A DNA stretch of 64,000 nucleotides from Magicicada septendecula (GCA_034769895.1 CM068373.1:21371967-21435966), one strand, 5' to 3'. Shown: positions 42,664 through 53,315, counted from the stretch's first letter. A program made the numbers and translations. Notes: generated by a model not told the origin, from the sequence alone.

Positions 42664-43080
42664 TCTCTCTCTCTCTCTCACACACAACACGGGCGCGCGC
42701 GCGCGGACGCAACACATAATTCAAAGAATAGGCCAATCTATTGCATACTGAAAATGTAAAACACGTTTTGAAATAAAGTAAATACAAACTAATGTCCTAA
42801 ACATCGTAAATATAACCTATCATAATGTCCAGGACACTCGGTAGGCCTACTTTGTTTTTATGAGCTTCTGTTGTTTCCAACAAACACTCGATTTCCTTGT
42901 ACTATTTTTCGTAAAAAATGCATTAAAGTAAACAATGCATACAAGTTATTTACATATAATGATGTCTAAATACACGTTTGTCGTAAGAGTTACAGGGTAA
43001 ATTAATACAGTAAATAAAATTGTAAATATAATAGACGCACTACTAAAACGCACTATCTAAATTATTACGACTAATGTCTA
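41856..43080. other. Intergenic stretch specific to copy 1
   Basis: This has no counterpart between the two parts of the other duplication copy, so it was inserted here or deleted there. Apart from the microsatellites at 42607-42705, nothing recognisable is seen. Confidence 0.5.
42607..42705. repeat. Compound (CT)n / (CA)n / (GC)n microsatellite
   Basis: About 36 CT dinucleotides with one CC interruption, then a short CA run, then GC repeats at 42693-42705. Z-DNA-prone and likely polymorphic. Confidence 0.9.
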
Positions 43081-43089
43081 CTGAACTTC

Positions 43090-43380
43090 ATTTCAGTCAG
43101 GAAACATTTCGATACCGCACATATCTGCGTCGGAATCTGTTTGCGGCTCACAATCACTGTCACTCTCACTATCTAATGAAATCACAAACCTATCGGTTTC
43201 TTCGTCAATAATTATGTCTCTTTCACAGTATTCCCTCTCTAATCTTTTAACTCTATCACACAGAGGTTTCCAGTCATCTTCGGACAGTTCAGCAAATTTT
43301 CGTTCACACAAGGCAATTACATCATTCATTTTAAATGTAGTATTGTGTTTTGCAAGATGCCCTTTCACGATAGACCAGGT
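43090..43380 (-). pseudogene. C-terminal fragment of Tc1/mariner (IS630-like) DDE transposase
   Basis: About 95 codons are open on the minus strand. The fragment starts inside the FTWSIVKGHLAKHNTTFKMN block, which corresponds to the conserved NPIExxWSxVK region near the third catalytic acid of DDE_3 transposases. The catalytic part itself is missing. A DDWKPLCDRVKRLEREY helix and an acidic tail (DSESDSDCEPQTDSDAD) follow. The ORF begins at the breakpoint of duplication part A (43380), so the 5' part was lost there. Confidence 0.55.
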
Positions 43381-44640
43381 GAATGGGTAACCAGCGATAA
43401 ACGAGTACAGGTACTTAGAAAAACGGGCAAGCGGTTTACAAGATTAATAATATTGATTTTTCCATATGGTGAATATAAAAAAGTCACGACCATCATCAAA
43501 ACACGGCATACGCACGATGCTGCCTGTCCCGCCTTCAGAAATCTTCCAGCAATGTCTTCCTGGGTCTACCCATACACCCTGTGTCCTATTGGTTTGTATT
43601 GGTTTGTGTTTCCAGACTTGTTTCTGATATAAGACACATCTTTTTTTATATTCTTTAAATATCACGGGGGTTTGCATAACGCTTTAGATGACTTTCTGCG
43701 ACACTTCCAACAGTGAGACTTAATTGGTCCTTACAGGTCCTTTTCTTGGTTTTAGGTTTTCACGCAAAGAACAAATCAGTTTTCTTAAACGCTCTGTGTG
43801 GTACACATCCCACACACATGTAACGAGCGACGAATCCTGTCCAATTTTGTGCAACGGCAGAACAAAAATAAATCGCACGTGATAATCTCTTGCCGGTGAC
43901 AGGATTTGCAGAAGCGTTTGTCAGACGTCGCTGAGACTGGCAATGAAAACATAGGATCAAAGCAGTGTTGCAATTCCAGCTTGTACGCTATAGATTGAAA
44001 CAAACTGGAACAAAGCCAATAGTCACGCAGACAACAAGAGATACAGAACAGCCGCGTCAACCAGCTTCTAAATTGCACAAAGCGTTGTACACAATGGGTT
44101 TGTACCCTTTAACTGGCTTAAACATTTTTTTTACTAACCTAAACAACGCGCATTGTTTGCTACGATAAAGGCCCTGAGCTGTTTCGTTTTAAAAATGTGT
44201 TTTGTTGTTATTCGAAACTTATATATTACTAGCAGCTTGTTAGGGGTGTATAAAAAAATTTCAACGGAACAAATTAAGAATTGTTTTTACTTATTATTCA
44301 ATAAACTCAGAAACAAATTGTACCAGGAATTGTACATGACAGCGGTTGTTGCGGATTTGAATGGTCAATTGTCAGAAGATATCCGTACAAATAAAGGTGT
44401 GAGACAAGGGTACCCTATTTCACCGACACTTTTTAATATCTTCATGGACGACTTATTTTGGCGATGGACAGCTAAAGTTGACTCGGGAATATCACTTCAG
44501 CAAAATATCCATGTGAATGCACTGCTTTATGCAGATGACAAAGTAATGATACAGAAAACAGAAGACCAATTACAGCGGGCGATATTTACGTTCAATAGCA
44601 TCATACAAGGCTATGGACTGCAGAGGATCCAGGCAGTCGA
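43380..44640 (+). repeat. Segmental duplication, part A copy 1
   Basis: Matches 48692-49940 in the same orientation. The first 770 bp contain short Cys-containing frames on the minus strand (43444-44078) that I cannot assign. The last 490 bp encode a LINE RT fragment. Confidence 0.75.
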
Positions 44641-44695
44641 AATGTTGAAATTAGTTTTTAAAATATTTGACGGTTATCTGTGTAGAAATTATTAG
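44153..44695 (+). pseudogene. LINE reverse transcriptase fragment with YADD box, copy A1
   Basis: A 180-codon frame with GVRQGYPISPTLFNIFMDDL followed about 45 residues later by ALLYADDKVMIQKTEDQLQR, the RT palm motifs including the catalytic YADD. The upstream F..D motif and endonuclease are absent. The frame ends in unrelated sequence after GYGLQRI where homology to copy A2 stops (about 44640). The first 50 codons are probably not original coding sequence. Confidence 0.7.
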
Positions 44696-44949
44696 TGGAT
44701 ATAGTATTTTTACAAGTGTGATTTCAGTTATATTAAAATACTGTTAAACAAACTTAAACTACAGCATACAAATGTACAACGAGTGCTTGCAATAACGCGT
44801 ACTTTAGGGTTCCAATAAGCAGCAGCTGGATATTCACTACGTCATATATTTTACTTCTTACAGTTCTAGCAATTGCTAGTACTGTTTACGCTGCACTACT
44901 TACACAGCAGAATTTTATAACACAAATTATAAATTTATTTGTGTTTGAG

Positions 44950-44974
44950 GAGCCCCACGTTTTTTTGGAGCGCC
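44950..44974 (-). other. Diverged tRNA-Lys-like primer binding site
   Basis: GAGCCCCACG, a T-run, then TTGGAGCGCCA on the plus strand: the same two tRNA-Lys boxes as the array PBS-2 with a different filler. It is followed by AATTTATATAAC, like the TTTATAAC beside the array PBS. A palindrome CTAGCAATTGCTAG at 44874-44887 occupies a leader position similar to that of the array hairpin. This suggests a related, older LTR element in minus orientation. Confidence 0.5.
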
Positions 44975-46240
44975 AATTTATATAACACAACCAATTAATG
45001 GAGTTTGGGTGTAATGGTAACAAGAGTAGTCATTGATTGCATTGTAAGAAGTTTTCATCAATTTATTCGAAAACCACTAGCATGTTTAAAAATCTCATTT
45101 ACTTCGCCATAAACGTTCATTATTGTTTGCTTAAACGTTCAATTGTTGCAGTAGATTTATCGTAAATAAATCTTGTATCCTACAGTAACAAAATTATATT
45201 CTAAGGCTTTATTTGTTAATCTTAAAATTTCGACTGCTCAGTCTGATTGTGTGCTTTACTGCAGTTTTGTTTTATTTTCTTTATATAACTTTCATTACGT
45301 TACTTTATGCATTGCATACATATCACTCATTGATTACTTTACAAACTTTCAATAAAATTTAAAGTGACTAAATTGATTGTTAATCATCAAAGGAAATATT
45401 TATTAAATTTAAATTAGATTCTCTGAACCCTCTATATCTACATTTTACATAACTCTTATTTATTTTTTTAAATTTCAAAGTCTTTGTCTTTTAAATGTTT
45501 TTAGTCTCTTATTTAAAATTTATAAATTGATTATCTGTCACCTCGATTCTGTAGCTCATACCCATGTCCTCCGTTGATCCGTAGGTCCTCTTCTGATGGA
45601 GTTCCCTGCCCGTTCCTCGGTTCGACTTGTCGTCCTCCAGTTACTCGTCTCTCATGGTCCCATCTGGTTGCTGTAGTATAGAGTGATATGTTGCTCTGCA
45701 CCAGCTGCTGTTGTTCTAGCAGACGCCTCTACTGTTCACCATAGCGTTCTTCTGCATGATGTAACCTCGTAGCTTGTCTTGAGTGACGGACGTTTGTGTG
45801 TAGACATCGTCAAGTATGTTCTATAATCGTATTCGTAACCAAACTAAGAGTTACTGTTTGATACTTAGATGAACATAGCGTCCATCCGTCTTTACTGTTC
45901 GATTAACAAAATTTAAAACTCGCGTCGATACTGGACATAGCGTCCCGCCACTACTGAAGACTGATTGAGAAGAAAACTGCTTCTTCCGTGCCCTTATTTA
46001 TATTCGAGCATCCTACCGCACCTGTCAGGACAGAATTCTGCCTGTTTTAAATTGCTTGGTGGCGTCCGTTCCCCCACTATCGTCCAATTTCATATTTTCG
46101 TACATTTCTGTCAATGGCAAAGTCTAATGTGAACTACAGGGTGCTCTAACGATGGATGATTTAATTACACATGTTCACCGTAATTACCATTGTAATCGAA
46201 TAATTCGTGTAATCACTACACACTTAAAATCGCACTGAAT
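44975..46240 (-). repeat. Candidate diverged LTR of a relative of the array element
   Basis: Non-coding sequence running from the PBS-like site. An AT-rich first half and a TCC/GTC-rich second half echo the layout of the array LTR, but I see no base-by-base alignment. The outer end is guessed near TGTAGTGATTACACG on the minus strand. No gag follows on the left side. Confidence 0.25.
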
Positions 46241-46626
46241 TCGCACTACGCGCCCTTTCCACGCCGTTTTCTCACTACAAATGCGTATTAATTTTATACA
46301 TTTTTAGGAGTCTTTGAAATTTTCCTACCATTTATGGTTTTCTTTGAATTAAATAAAAACTATAATTTGACAATTATTTAGGGTGAGATTGCAGACTTTC
46401 ATGCTCGAACCGGCCTCACTCACACACATCATTTACTACTGTACACATTCTCAGCAACAATAGCGTGATCGTGCAGGTCGGTTCCTGCATGCCCACATGC
46501 TGTGTTTTTAACATCAATTCAGTTTTCAATCTCAGACCTGTTTATTTATTACATATTTCTAAATTTAATCTAAATATTTATTTTATCTAATACATGCACA
46601 GTACAGCATATGATTGTATTGTCGCA
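46241..46626. other. Non-coding stretch before the second duplication copy
   Basis: AT-rich, with no protein-like frame, RNA gene or clear repeat seen. Confidence 0.4.
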
Positions 46627-46786
46627 TTATATATATATATATATATATTGCCATGTTGTAATTCTTAATTTGTAAGCAAAATTTTATTTTATTTACTTTT
46701 ATATTTTTACTTTTATAATTTAATTTAGAGACACACCTTGCCTTTACTGAATACGAGCCTTTACTAAGAGTTAGCAAATCCATTCT

Positions 46787-46984
46787 GTGGGACATATGTG
46801 TATGAGGGGTTATCCCAAACATCTTGTAAACGTTATAAAGAGCTTACAATACTGTATAAGGATAGCTTTATCTATACGAGAGGATGTCGTGGAAGATATT
46901 TACATTAATCAGGGAGTGCGCCAAGGCTGTAGCATGTCTCAAACACTATTTAATATCTATATTGACGACATATCTTTCTTCTAG
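46787..46984 (+). pseudogene. LINE reverse transcriptase fragment, copy B2
   Basis: Same 65-codon remnant as at 38979, with two or so differences and the same truncation after IDDISFF. Confidence 0.7.
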
Positions 46985-46985
46985 G

Positions 46986-47316
46986 TTAGCAGCCCATAGG
47001 CTCGCAATTTTTCACGCTTCTCTGCTTTTCTTTTCAACTCACATTATGATGTGCAGTTCATATCGATCATAAGCTGTTTCATGTAGTCTAAACGGGGTCG
47101 ACCTCTGTGATTCTTCCCTTCAATTGTTCCTTCTATTATTCTCTTAACCAACCCATTGTGTCGTAGTATATGCCCTATAAACGTAGCTATTCTGCCTTTT
47201 AAATTTCGTAGAAATTTCTTTTCCTCCTGAGATCATTTAAAGATTCCCTTATTCGATATATTTTCCCTCCAACTTATCTTGAATATTCTTCTGTAGCATC
47301 AGGTCTCAAATGCTTG
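46986..47316 (-). pseudogene. LINE ORF2 C-terminal fragment, opposite orientation, copy B2
   Basis: Same antisense remnant as at 39178-39508, keeping the GHILRHN and GRPR boxes and the TAA at 47044-47046. Confidence 0.6.
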
Positions 47317-47575
47317 GATGACATAGAGAGTGGATATTACGAGTGGCTCCGGAAATAAAAGTAAACAATAGAATATATACGAATAAAATGCTGTTTACGG
47401 ATGATTATCCAAAATATTGAATGCGAGCTTCATAGTTATATGATTTTGCTTATAATTTCAAAATTCCAGTTACAGTAAGTTTGTTGAAATTACAACATGA
47501 AACTTTTTGTGTAGAAGACAAAAACAATTGTGGGTAAATAGCCCTTGCGGACTAAGATTGAATTGGATAATAAGA

Positions 47576-47786
47576 CTTTATAGAATATTGAAACTTTCAA
47601 CTTGTGAAACTTACTTGTCTTTTCTTCTCGTACGCGTTTCGGCATGGTGTTCGCCTTCGTCAGCTTGGCGACTCAAAGACAGACAGACTGTCTCAAAGCT
47701 GACGAAGGCGAACACCACGCCGAAACGAGTACGAGAAGAAAACACAAGTAAGTTTCACAAGTTGAAAGTTTCAATATTCTATAAAG
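47576..47786. mobile_element. Inverted repeat with hammerhead-like motifs, copy 2
   Basis: Same structure and relative position as 39769-39978. In the right arm the motif reads CTGACGA, GGCG/CGCC, GAAACGAGTA, with one change in the stem III region. The left arm has GGCA in place of GGCG. The two copies diverged after a single insertion event. Confidence 0.55.
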
Positions 47787-47844
47787 TTTAGTGCTGTGAA
47801 AGAAGATGATGAACAATCAAAACAACTAGGATAATAATAATATA

Positions 47845-48215
47845 AAGCAGGTGTCAGATTTTCGCTACCTTGGTTGTGACATAACTTTTGATATGGATTA
47901 CGATGTGGTGCAATTCGGTGAGCGCTGTCTAGAAAAAAAAGACTCATGTAAAATTTTATAAGGTAATACCTGTGTTAGTGTTGTTGAACGGTTCTCAAAA
48001 GTGGTTCCGGCGAAATAACATCTGAGTAGAATGCAGGCATTTGAGATGAGATTCTTGCGTTCTTTTAAAAGCTGCACACAAAGGGATAGGCGCTCCTACA
48101 ATGGGGATATTCGTGAAGAGTTCACACTTTTAATTCCCAAGATTGTGTTGCAGAGAACGAAGAAGAATGGATTGGTTATCTGAGTAGGACGCCAGACGGC
48201 AGGTTGCCTAAGGAA
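47845..48215 (+). pseudogene. LINE ORF2 C-terminal region, copy B2
   Basis: Contains the QVSDFRYLGCD and EMRFLRSF blocks and, unlike copy 1, runs directly into the ENEEE.IGYL..RTPDGRLPKE segment at about 48150-48215. There it is cut by the 145-bp insertion. Confidence 0.65.
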
Positions 48216-48360
48216 TATTATTTTGAATGTTCATCACTACTTTTTTCACAGCACTTAATAATTATTATTTAATGGTACTTTCTCTTGTGAAACTTACTTG
48301 TTGATATTTCCTCAAACGCCGTTTCGGAGTTGTATTCTCCTTCTTCAGTGAGGTTTGAAT
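48216..48360 (-). mobile_element. 145-bp hammerhead-bearing retroelement with 9-bp target duplication
   Basis: Flanked by CCTAAGGAA at 48207-48215 and 48361-48369. The uninterrupted CCTAAGGAAG exists at about 41692 in the paralogous LINE, so the borders are well defined. On the minus strand the element begins a few bases before a hammerhead motif, continues with ACAAGTAAGTTTCACAAG and ends with AGTGCTGTGAAAAAAG ... CAAAATAATA. The last parts recur beside the inverted repeats at 39978 and 47786. It has no ORF. I infer a short non-autonomous Penelope-like element or retrozyme relative. Confidence 0.65.
48310..48353 (-). ncRNA. Type I hammerhead ribozyme motif
   Basis: Minus strand order: stem I strand CCUCA (48353-48349), CUGAAGA core (48348-48342), stem II GGAG (48340-48337) closed by CUCC (48329-48326), GAAAC (48325-48321), a GGC loop, GUU (48317-48315) and stem I strand UGAGG (48314-48310). 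Stem I has five Watson-Crick pairs, stem II four, and stem III two (A-U, C-G). All invariant core bases are present, with predicted cleavage after GUU. One departure from the minimal consensus is an extra A (48341) between CUGAAGA and stem II, which could lower activity. Confidence 0.6.
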
Positions 48361-48525
48361 CCTAAGGAAGTTTGGCAACACAAGTATGTTAGATGCCGAA
48401 GTATAGTAAGACCTAGGAAGCGTTAGTGAAGTGTACATTTTTCTTTCGGACAAGAACAGGTGATTCGGCTTAACCATGATAGAAGAAAAAGAAGACGAAG
48501 TTAATTATAAAGTTCTGTATTACTT
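48361..48525 (+). pseudogene. LINE ORF2 3' end after insertion, copy B2
   Basis: Resumes with KEVWQHKYVR-like sequence and a decayed RPRKR box, then the AAG/GAA-rich tail near 48483-48500. Confidence 0.55.
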
Positions 48526-48549
48526 TCTTCATTTTTGTGTATTACCGTT

Positions 48550-48680
48550 GCCTAAGGAATTTTAGCTACAAAACCTTGTTGGATAGCGAAATATACCAAT
48601 ACCTGGGAAGCGTTGTTAAAGGGAATATATTTTCCTTTGGACCGGAACAGGTGATTCGCCGAGTCCCTGATAGAATAAGA
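48550..48680 (+). repeat. Second, older copy of the same LINE 3' end
   Basis: TTGCCTAAGGAA ... GGGAAGCGTTGTTAAAGGGAATATATTTTCC ... GAACAGGTGATTCG follows the same order as the 3' ends at 41690 and 48361 but is more diverged. It ends in AAGAAGAGAAGAGAG. Confidence 0.5.
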
Positions 48681-48691
48681 AGAGAAGAGAG

Positions 48692-49940
48692 ATAAATGGG
48701 TAACCAGCGATAAACGAGAACGGGTACTTAGAAAACGGGAAAGCGGTTTACAAGATTAATAATATTGACTTTTCCATATGGTGAATATAAAAAAGTCACC
48801 ATCATCATCAAAACACGGCATACGCACGATGCTACCTGTTCCGCCTTCAGAAATCTTCCAGCTATGTCTTCCTGGGTCTACCCATACACCCTGTGTCCTA
48901 TTGGTTTGTGTTTCCAGACTTGTTTCTGATATAAGACACATCTTTTTTTATATTCTTTAAATATCACGGGGGTTTGCATAACGCTTTAGATGACTTTCTG
49001 CGACACTTCCAACAGTGAGACTTAATTGCTCGTTACAGGTCCTTTTCTTGGTTTCAGGTTTTCACGCAAAGAACAAATCATTTTTCTTAAACGCTCTGTG
49101 TGGTACACATCCCACACACATGTAACGAGCGACGAATCCTGTCCAATTTTGTGCAACAGCAGAACAAAAATAAATCGCACGTGATAATCTCTTGCCGGTG
49201 ACAGGATTTGCAGAAGCGTTTGTCAGACGTCGCTGAGACTGGCAATGAAAACATAGGATCAAAGCAGTGTTGCAATTCCAGCTTGTACGCTGTAGATTGA
49301 AACAAACTGGAACAAAGCCAATAGTCACGCAGACAACAAGAGATACAGAACAGCCGCGTCAAACAGCTTCTAAATTGCACAAAGCGTTGTACACAATGGG
49401 TTTGTACCCTTTAACTGGCTTAAACATTTTTTTTTACTAACCTAAACAACGCGCATTGTTTGCTACGATAAAGGCCCTGAGCTGGTTCGTTTTAAAAATG
49501 TGTTTTGTTGTTATTCGAAACTTATATATTACTAGCAGCTTGTTAGGGGTGTATAAAAAAATTTCAACGGGACAAATTAAGAATTGTTTTTACTTATTAT
49601 TCAATAAACTCAGACACAAATTATATCAGGAATTGTACAAGACAGCGGTTGTTGCGGATTTGAATGGTGAATTGTCAGAAGATATTCGTACAAACAAAAG
49701 TGTGAGACAAGGGTACCCTATTTCACCGACACTTTTTAATATCTACATGGACGACATATTTTGGCGATGGACAGCTAAAGTTGATTCGGAATATCACTTC
49801 ACCAAAATATCCATGTGAATACACTGCTTTATGCAGATGACAAAGTAATGATACAGAAAACAGAAGACCAATTACAGAGGGCGATATTTACGTTCAATAG
49901 CATCATACAAGGCTATGGACTGCAGAGGATCCACAGTCGA
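48692..49940 (+). repeat. Segmental duplication, part A copy 2
   Basis: Matches 43380-44640 from ATGGGTAACCAGCG to GAGGATCCA, with scattered substitutions and small indels. Confidence 0.75.
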
Positions 49941-50175
49941 AATGAAATTTCTAAGAGAGACGCAAGGTTTTTCTCTCTTGGATCAAAGAAGGAACGAGAA
50001 TATTACACACGATTTAAACACTGCATCATTGCACCAGAAGATTGAAGACTACAGAAGGAGATGGTGTGAACACTTAAATGGCATGTCTGATATCCGTCTA
50101 CCCGTGGTTGCCTTGGGTTATCACCATCTGACAAGAAAGATGTCGGTAGACTGAGGAGGAGATGGGTTCCGAAAC
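49456..50175 (+). pseudogene. LINE reverse transcriptase to C-terminus, copy A2 (frameshifted)
   Basis: GVRQGYPISPTLFNIYMDDI is followed by a one-base deletion near 49789 relative to copy A1 that shifts the frame. LLYADDKVMIQKTEDQLQR then reads in another frame. Unlike A1, this copy continues through EMKFLRETQG, KIEDYRRRWCEHLNGMSD and a DVGRLRRRW (GRPRRRW-type) box to the natural 3' end. It is therefore the better representative of this LINE. At least two frameshifts make it inactive. Confidence 0.7.
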
Positions 50176-50199
50176 AGGTCTAAGACCTAGTCCTTGGAG

Positions 50200-50239
50200 T
50201 GGTGATGATGATGATGATCATGATGATGATGATGATGAC
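50200..50239 (+). repeat. (GAT)n tail of the LINE copy
   Basis: GATGATGAT repeats with one GATCAT interruption directly follow the ORF2 end. A simple-repeat 3' tail instead of poly(A) is usual for several LINE clades such as RTE. Confidence 0.7.
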
Positions 50240-50344
50240 AAATTGTATTAGTTTTGTGCTGTTAGTGTTCTGTGGTGAAAGCAATCTAGGTGGTTGCGTC
50301 TTTCAGTAACAGTATTTCTGTGCATATGATATTCTTTGTACATG

Positions 50345-51044
50345 CCGTTTCACCATCTTGGCCGTGTTCTGTTAGTAACTAACAAATGAGTAAAAACTGG
50401 CTTAGGTAGGTAGATGCAAATTTTCTTAAAAGTCTGGCCTTGGGACTTTTTTATAGTCTTAGAAAATGCAAAACTTAATGGAAACTGGAACCTTGACGAG
50501 TTTGTGTCGCTCAACGTCAGTTTCATTCTTTGCAAAAATCGAATTGCATCTTTCAAGCCCTGTTAGAACTTCCATATATACTGCGTATTATATTAAACCA
50601 CGTACCATCATGCTGCACTATTAAGTAAAGCTAAACCTAAGCTAAAGCCAAACTCATATTTCTGATGAGCATTACAATAGCGCCAAATTTGAGGATGAGT
50701 TTATGAGGTAGCATTCGGTTGGATCTAATTGAATTTAGGTACTCTAATTGGATGTTTAATTTCTCTGCTGAGTCACTTGTGGTGACCGAGTCTCTACTGC
50801 AGGATTTTTTTAAATCCCTTGAAAGTAAACACAGCACCCTTTGGTTGATCAGGTTGCAATTGTCGCTCAACGGGCTTACAATAGCTCTGTTTGAATATTC
50901 AACTACATTATTTGTACTTATTGAATTATTAAAAATATGCTTAACAATTGAATTTTTTTTGGATATAAATCTACTGGTAATATTAATAATGTTTCCCCCA
51001 TGCTCGATAGGAAGAGTTTCGTTTACCAAAAAAAGTATCCACAC
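50345..51044 (-). pseudogene. Helitron-type PIF1 helicase, C-terminal fragments
   Basis: Two minus-strand frames align with the end of Helitron helicases. The frame at 51044-50637 reads ...IVKHIFNN, YSNRAIVSPL, INQRVLCLL, then LEYLNSI..NRMLPHKLILKFGAIVMLIRN, matching the LPPHxLxLKxGxPVMLLRN block. The frame at 50556-50350 reads FQFPLSFAFSKTIKKSQGQTF, then IYLPKPVFTH and a scrambled SRTRPRW, matching the AFAMTINKSQGQTFxxVGIYLPxPVFSHGQLYVALSR motif. The GLCNGTRL region between them is lost, and the Walker motifs and Rep domain are not found. No Helitron termini were identified. Confidence 0.65.
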
Positions 51045-53060
51045 AAAAGTTCAAAAGTTCCCATTCATAGATGGGCATTGGCAAAGTTTGGTTAAAATGA
51101 AGTGTGTTATAAATGTCCAAATTTAGTTAAATGAATTTTAACTTTACTTGCCATTGAAACTACTCAAGAGAAGTGTTTTCTTTTGGTAGATTATAAACAG
51201 TTCTCTGTTCTTTAATAGCGCTAGTTTTCTTTGCCAAAACGCGGACGTTAGATTGCTCGGACGTTCTGTTGAAATTTGTTTGGTTTGGTTGAAAAATCTT
51301 CACTTCCATCTCAAAGGTTGCATTTGTAGGTACACAAATTCCGTTTTTCATTATGCCAAATATGTTTTCAGTAGCATATATTTGAAATACAGTACGTATT
51401 TTAGATGAAAACATGATTATCATCATGGTTCTGGCATCATCAATACGTATATATCCTTAAACGCCTTAAACGTTTTTGCTTCTGTTAAAATAAGTTAGCG
51501 ACTAAAATGTTATAATTTTTGTGGGTTCTGTTAAGAGTGGTTTTAGGAAAAACAATAACGTTATTAAAATGTCAACAAAGCAAGTTTATTTAGACAATAT
51601 AATTTTTAGAACAATCTTTAATATTTAATTCTGTAAGCTAAAGTCATTGACTGATTTTGACTATTTTTGGTATCCACTCGTGTTAACAACGTACATCGTC
51701 ACAAATACAATTAGTACAATTAGAAATAATGTTTTTGAACAAATATTTGTTTTCACCTGATAGTAGGGCTTATTTAAAATCTTACTGTGCAGAAGATACT
51801 TTCGCCGGGTTTTATCATATTTTAAAATATTATCACCTTTGGATAATTCTTATGAAAATTTATTAGTGGCTTTCTAATTACGAAATACTCAAAAGCATCA
51901 CGAAGTATTTAGAGTAGTTACTGATTAAGTAAGTAACCTGACTTTAGTAGCGATATACCTCATTCTACTAAGTGAGGTTGGTTAGTTAACCCAGCAACTT
52001 ACGTAATCAGTGTAGAGGAGCCATGTAGGCTGTCTATGATTCACACTAATACTGAAGAGTAAACATAAGATATAAGATTTATGTAAACAAAACACGCTTA
52101 CGAGTATGGAACCACAAGGCCTCGTACGATATACTATAACCACAGAAATGGAAACCACTGTAGGCCTCAAGCAGGTCTATAGTGCGTTTGTATAACCGTA
52201 CGTTAAGTATATCTTATCTTTGCAAACTTCTGGAACTTAATTTGTAAACTATATTTTTTGTTTATGATAAAATATGTTTCTTTATCGTTCGACCACTAAC
52301 AGAGAATCTTGGACCTGTCTATAGGCCAAACAATTTTTCCAAACTCCCGACCTCATTAATATAATTCTTAAACGTAATACATGACGCTTTGGCACATTCT
52401 AGGACATGCGCAGTCACGTGTTATGATGATACAGAAAGGTCTTAAAGACTAACGTTACGACGGCTGCGGTATAGTAAAAGAGAATTAACAAGCAGCGAAA
52501 AGTAGATTTTACAAGAATGTCTTTAATTGCGTCATCCAGCCAAACTGGCAATACGTACCAACATTACTACTAACTTTGCTGTATAACACACACGCGTAAA
52601 TAATCGATTGTCAATTTGTTAAAAACGTTATACATTTATGACAATGTAATTTCAAGTAAATGGAAATAAAACTCTGTATTTATGGAATAGAAGACGGATC
52701 GTAACTTATGCCATATGTAAAACGTGAAAAATATATTCATCACTGCTCGAACTAAATTATAGGGTATACATAAAGGATCATAAGCGTATCTACGTCAGCA
52801 ATACAAGCCTGTTTTAGTACGTTCTAAACAAAACCAGAAACACTAGCAATATAATTGAAGTAAAGAATGGTTTTAGTTTAAGAGTCCAGACCTCTCAATG
52901 TTAATAATGTGAAGTTTTAACATTATTAATATATAAACAACTAAAGTGATTTATAAACAACAACAGATTTATATTATAAATGTGTAATATAAAAAATAAA
53001 GTCTAATCAATGTATTGTTATTGAAAAAGTCTGCTCTAAATTTATTATTGTTATCCTTAA
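51045..53060. other. No recognisable gene
   Basis: A minus frame at 51160-51426 might continue the helicase upstream but shows no helicase motif. The remainder is AT-rich, with no repeat or RNA gene that I can name. Confidence 0.4.
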
Positions 53061-53066
53061 TCGTCT

Positions 53067-53315
53067 AAATTATATAAACCCTTCCACTCTGAGAATGGCA
53101 TAAATCATAAATATGTAACAGGTAATAACAAAAATTCTAAAAGCAATAAGAAATTTTTTGCCAAATATCAGTACAATGCATAACGCTAGAATTATCTGAA
53201 AAGCTGGTACAGCCTCGTGAAATATTGCCTCTGATTTGGTACAATACCTGTGGTATAACTTTTGGATACGTCCCCGTTTGTAATAAATTCCCATAATCGT
53301 TATGTAGACGGCTCC
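53067..53315 (-). CDS. Possible exon of a membrane protein (unassigned)
   Basis: On the minus strand TTTCTTTATTATAG is a good splice acceptor ending at about 53316. It is followed by an 81-codon open frame (GAVYITIMGIYYKRGRIQ ...) with two hydrophobic spans (AFQIILALCIVLIF and IAFRIFVITCYIFMIYAIL), then TAA. A basic amphipathic segment followed by two membrane spans recalls insect chemoreceptors, but no family motif settles it. No donor site is obvious before the stop, so it would be a last exon. A chance ORF remains possible in such AT-rich DNA. Confidence 0.3.

Larger units (their letters stand above)
46630..48525 (+). repeat. Segmental duplication, part B copy 2
   Basis: Counterpart of 38828-41855, also preceded by an (AT)n tract (46627-46649). 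It lacks the 1282-bp insertion but has its own 145-bp hammerhead element. Confidence 0.75.

Noticed and set aside
42452..42787. 111-codon minus-strand ORF with Arg/Glu repeats
   Set aside because: It is created by the (CT)n microsatellite read as alternating Arg-Glu codons.
43444..44078. Cys-rich minus-strand frames suggesting a piggyBac-type zinc ribbon
   Set aside because: CxxC pairs occur but in different frames and without the expected His or spacing. No frame carries a full ribbon in either duplicate.
50719..51126. 135-codon plus-strand ORF
   Set aside because: It is antisense to the Helitron helicase fragment, which has recognisable motifs.
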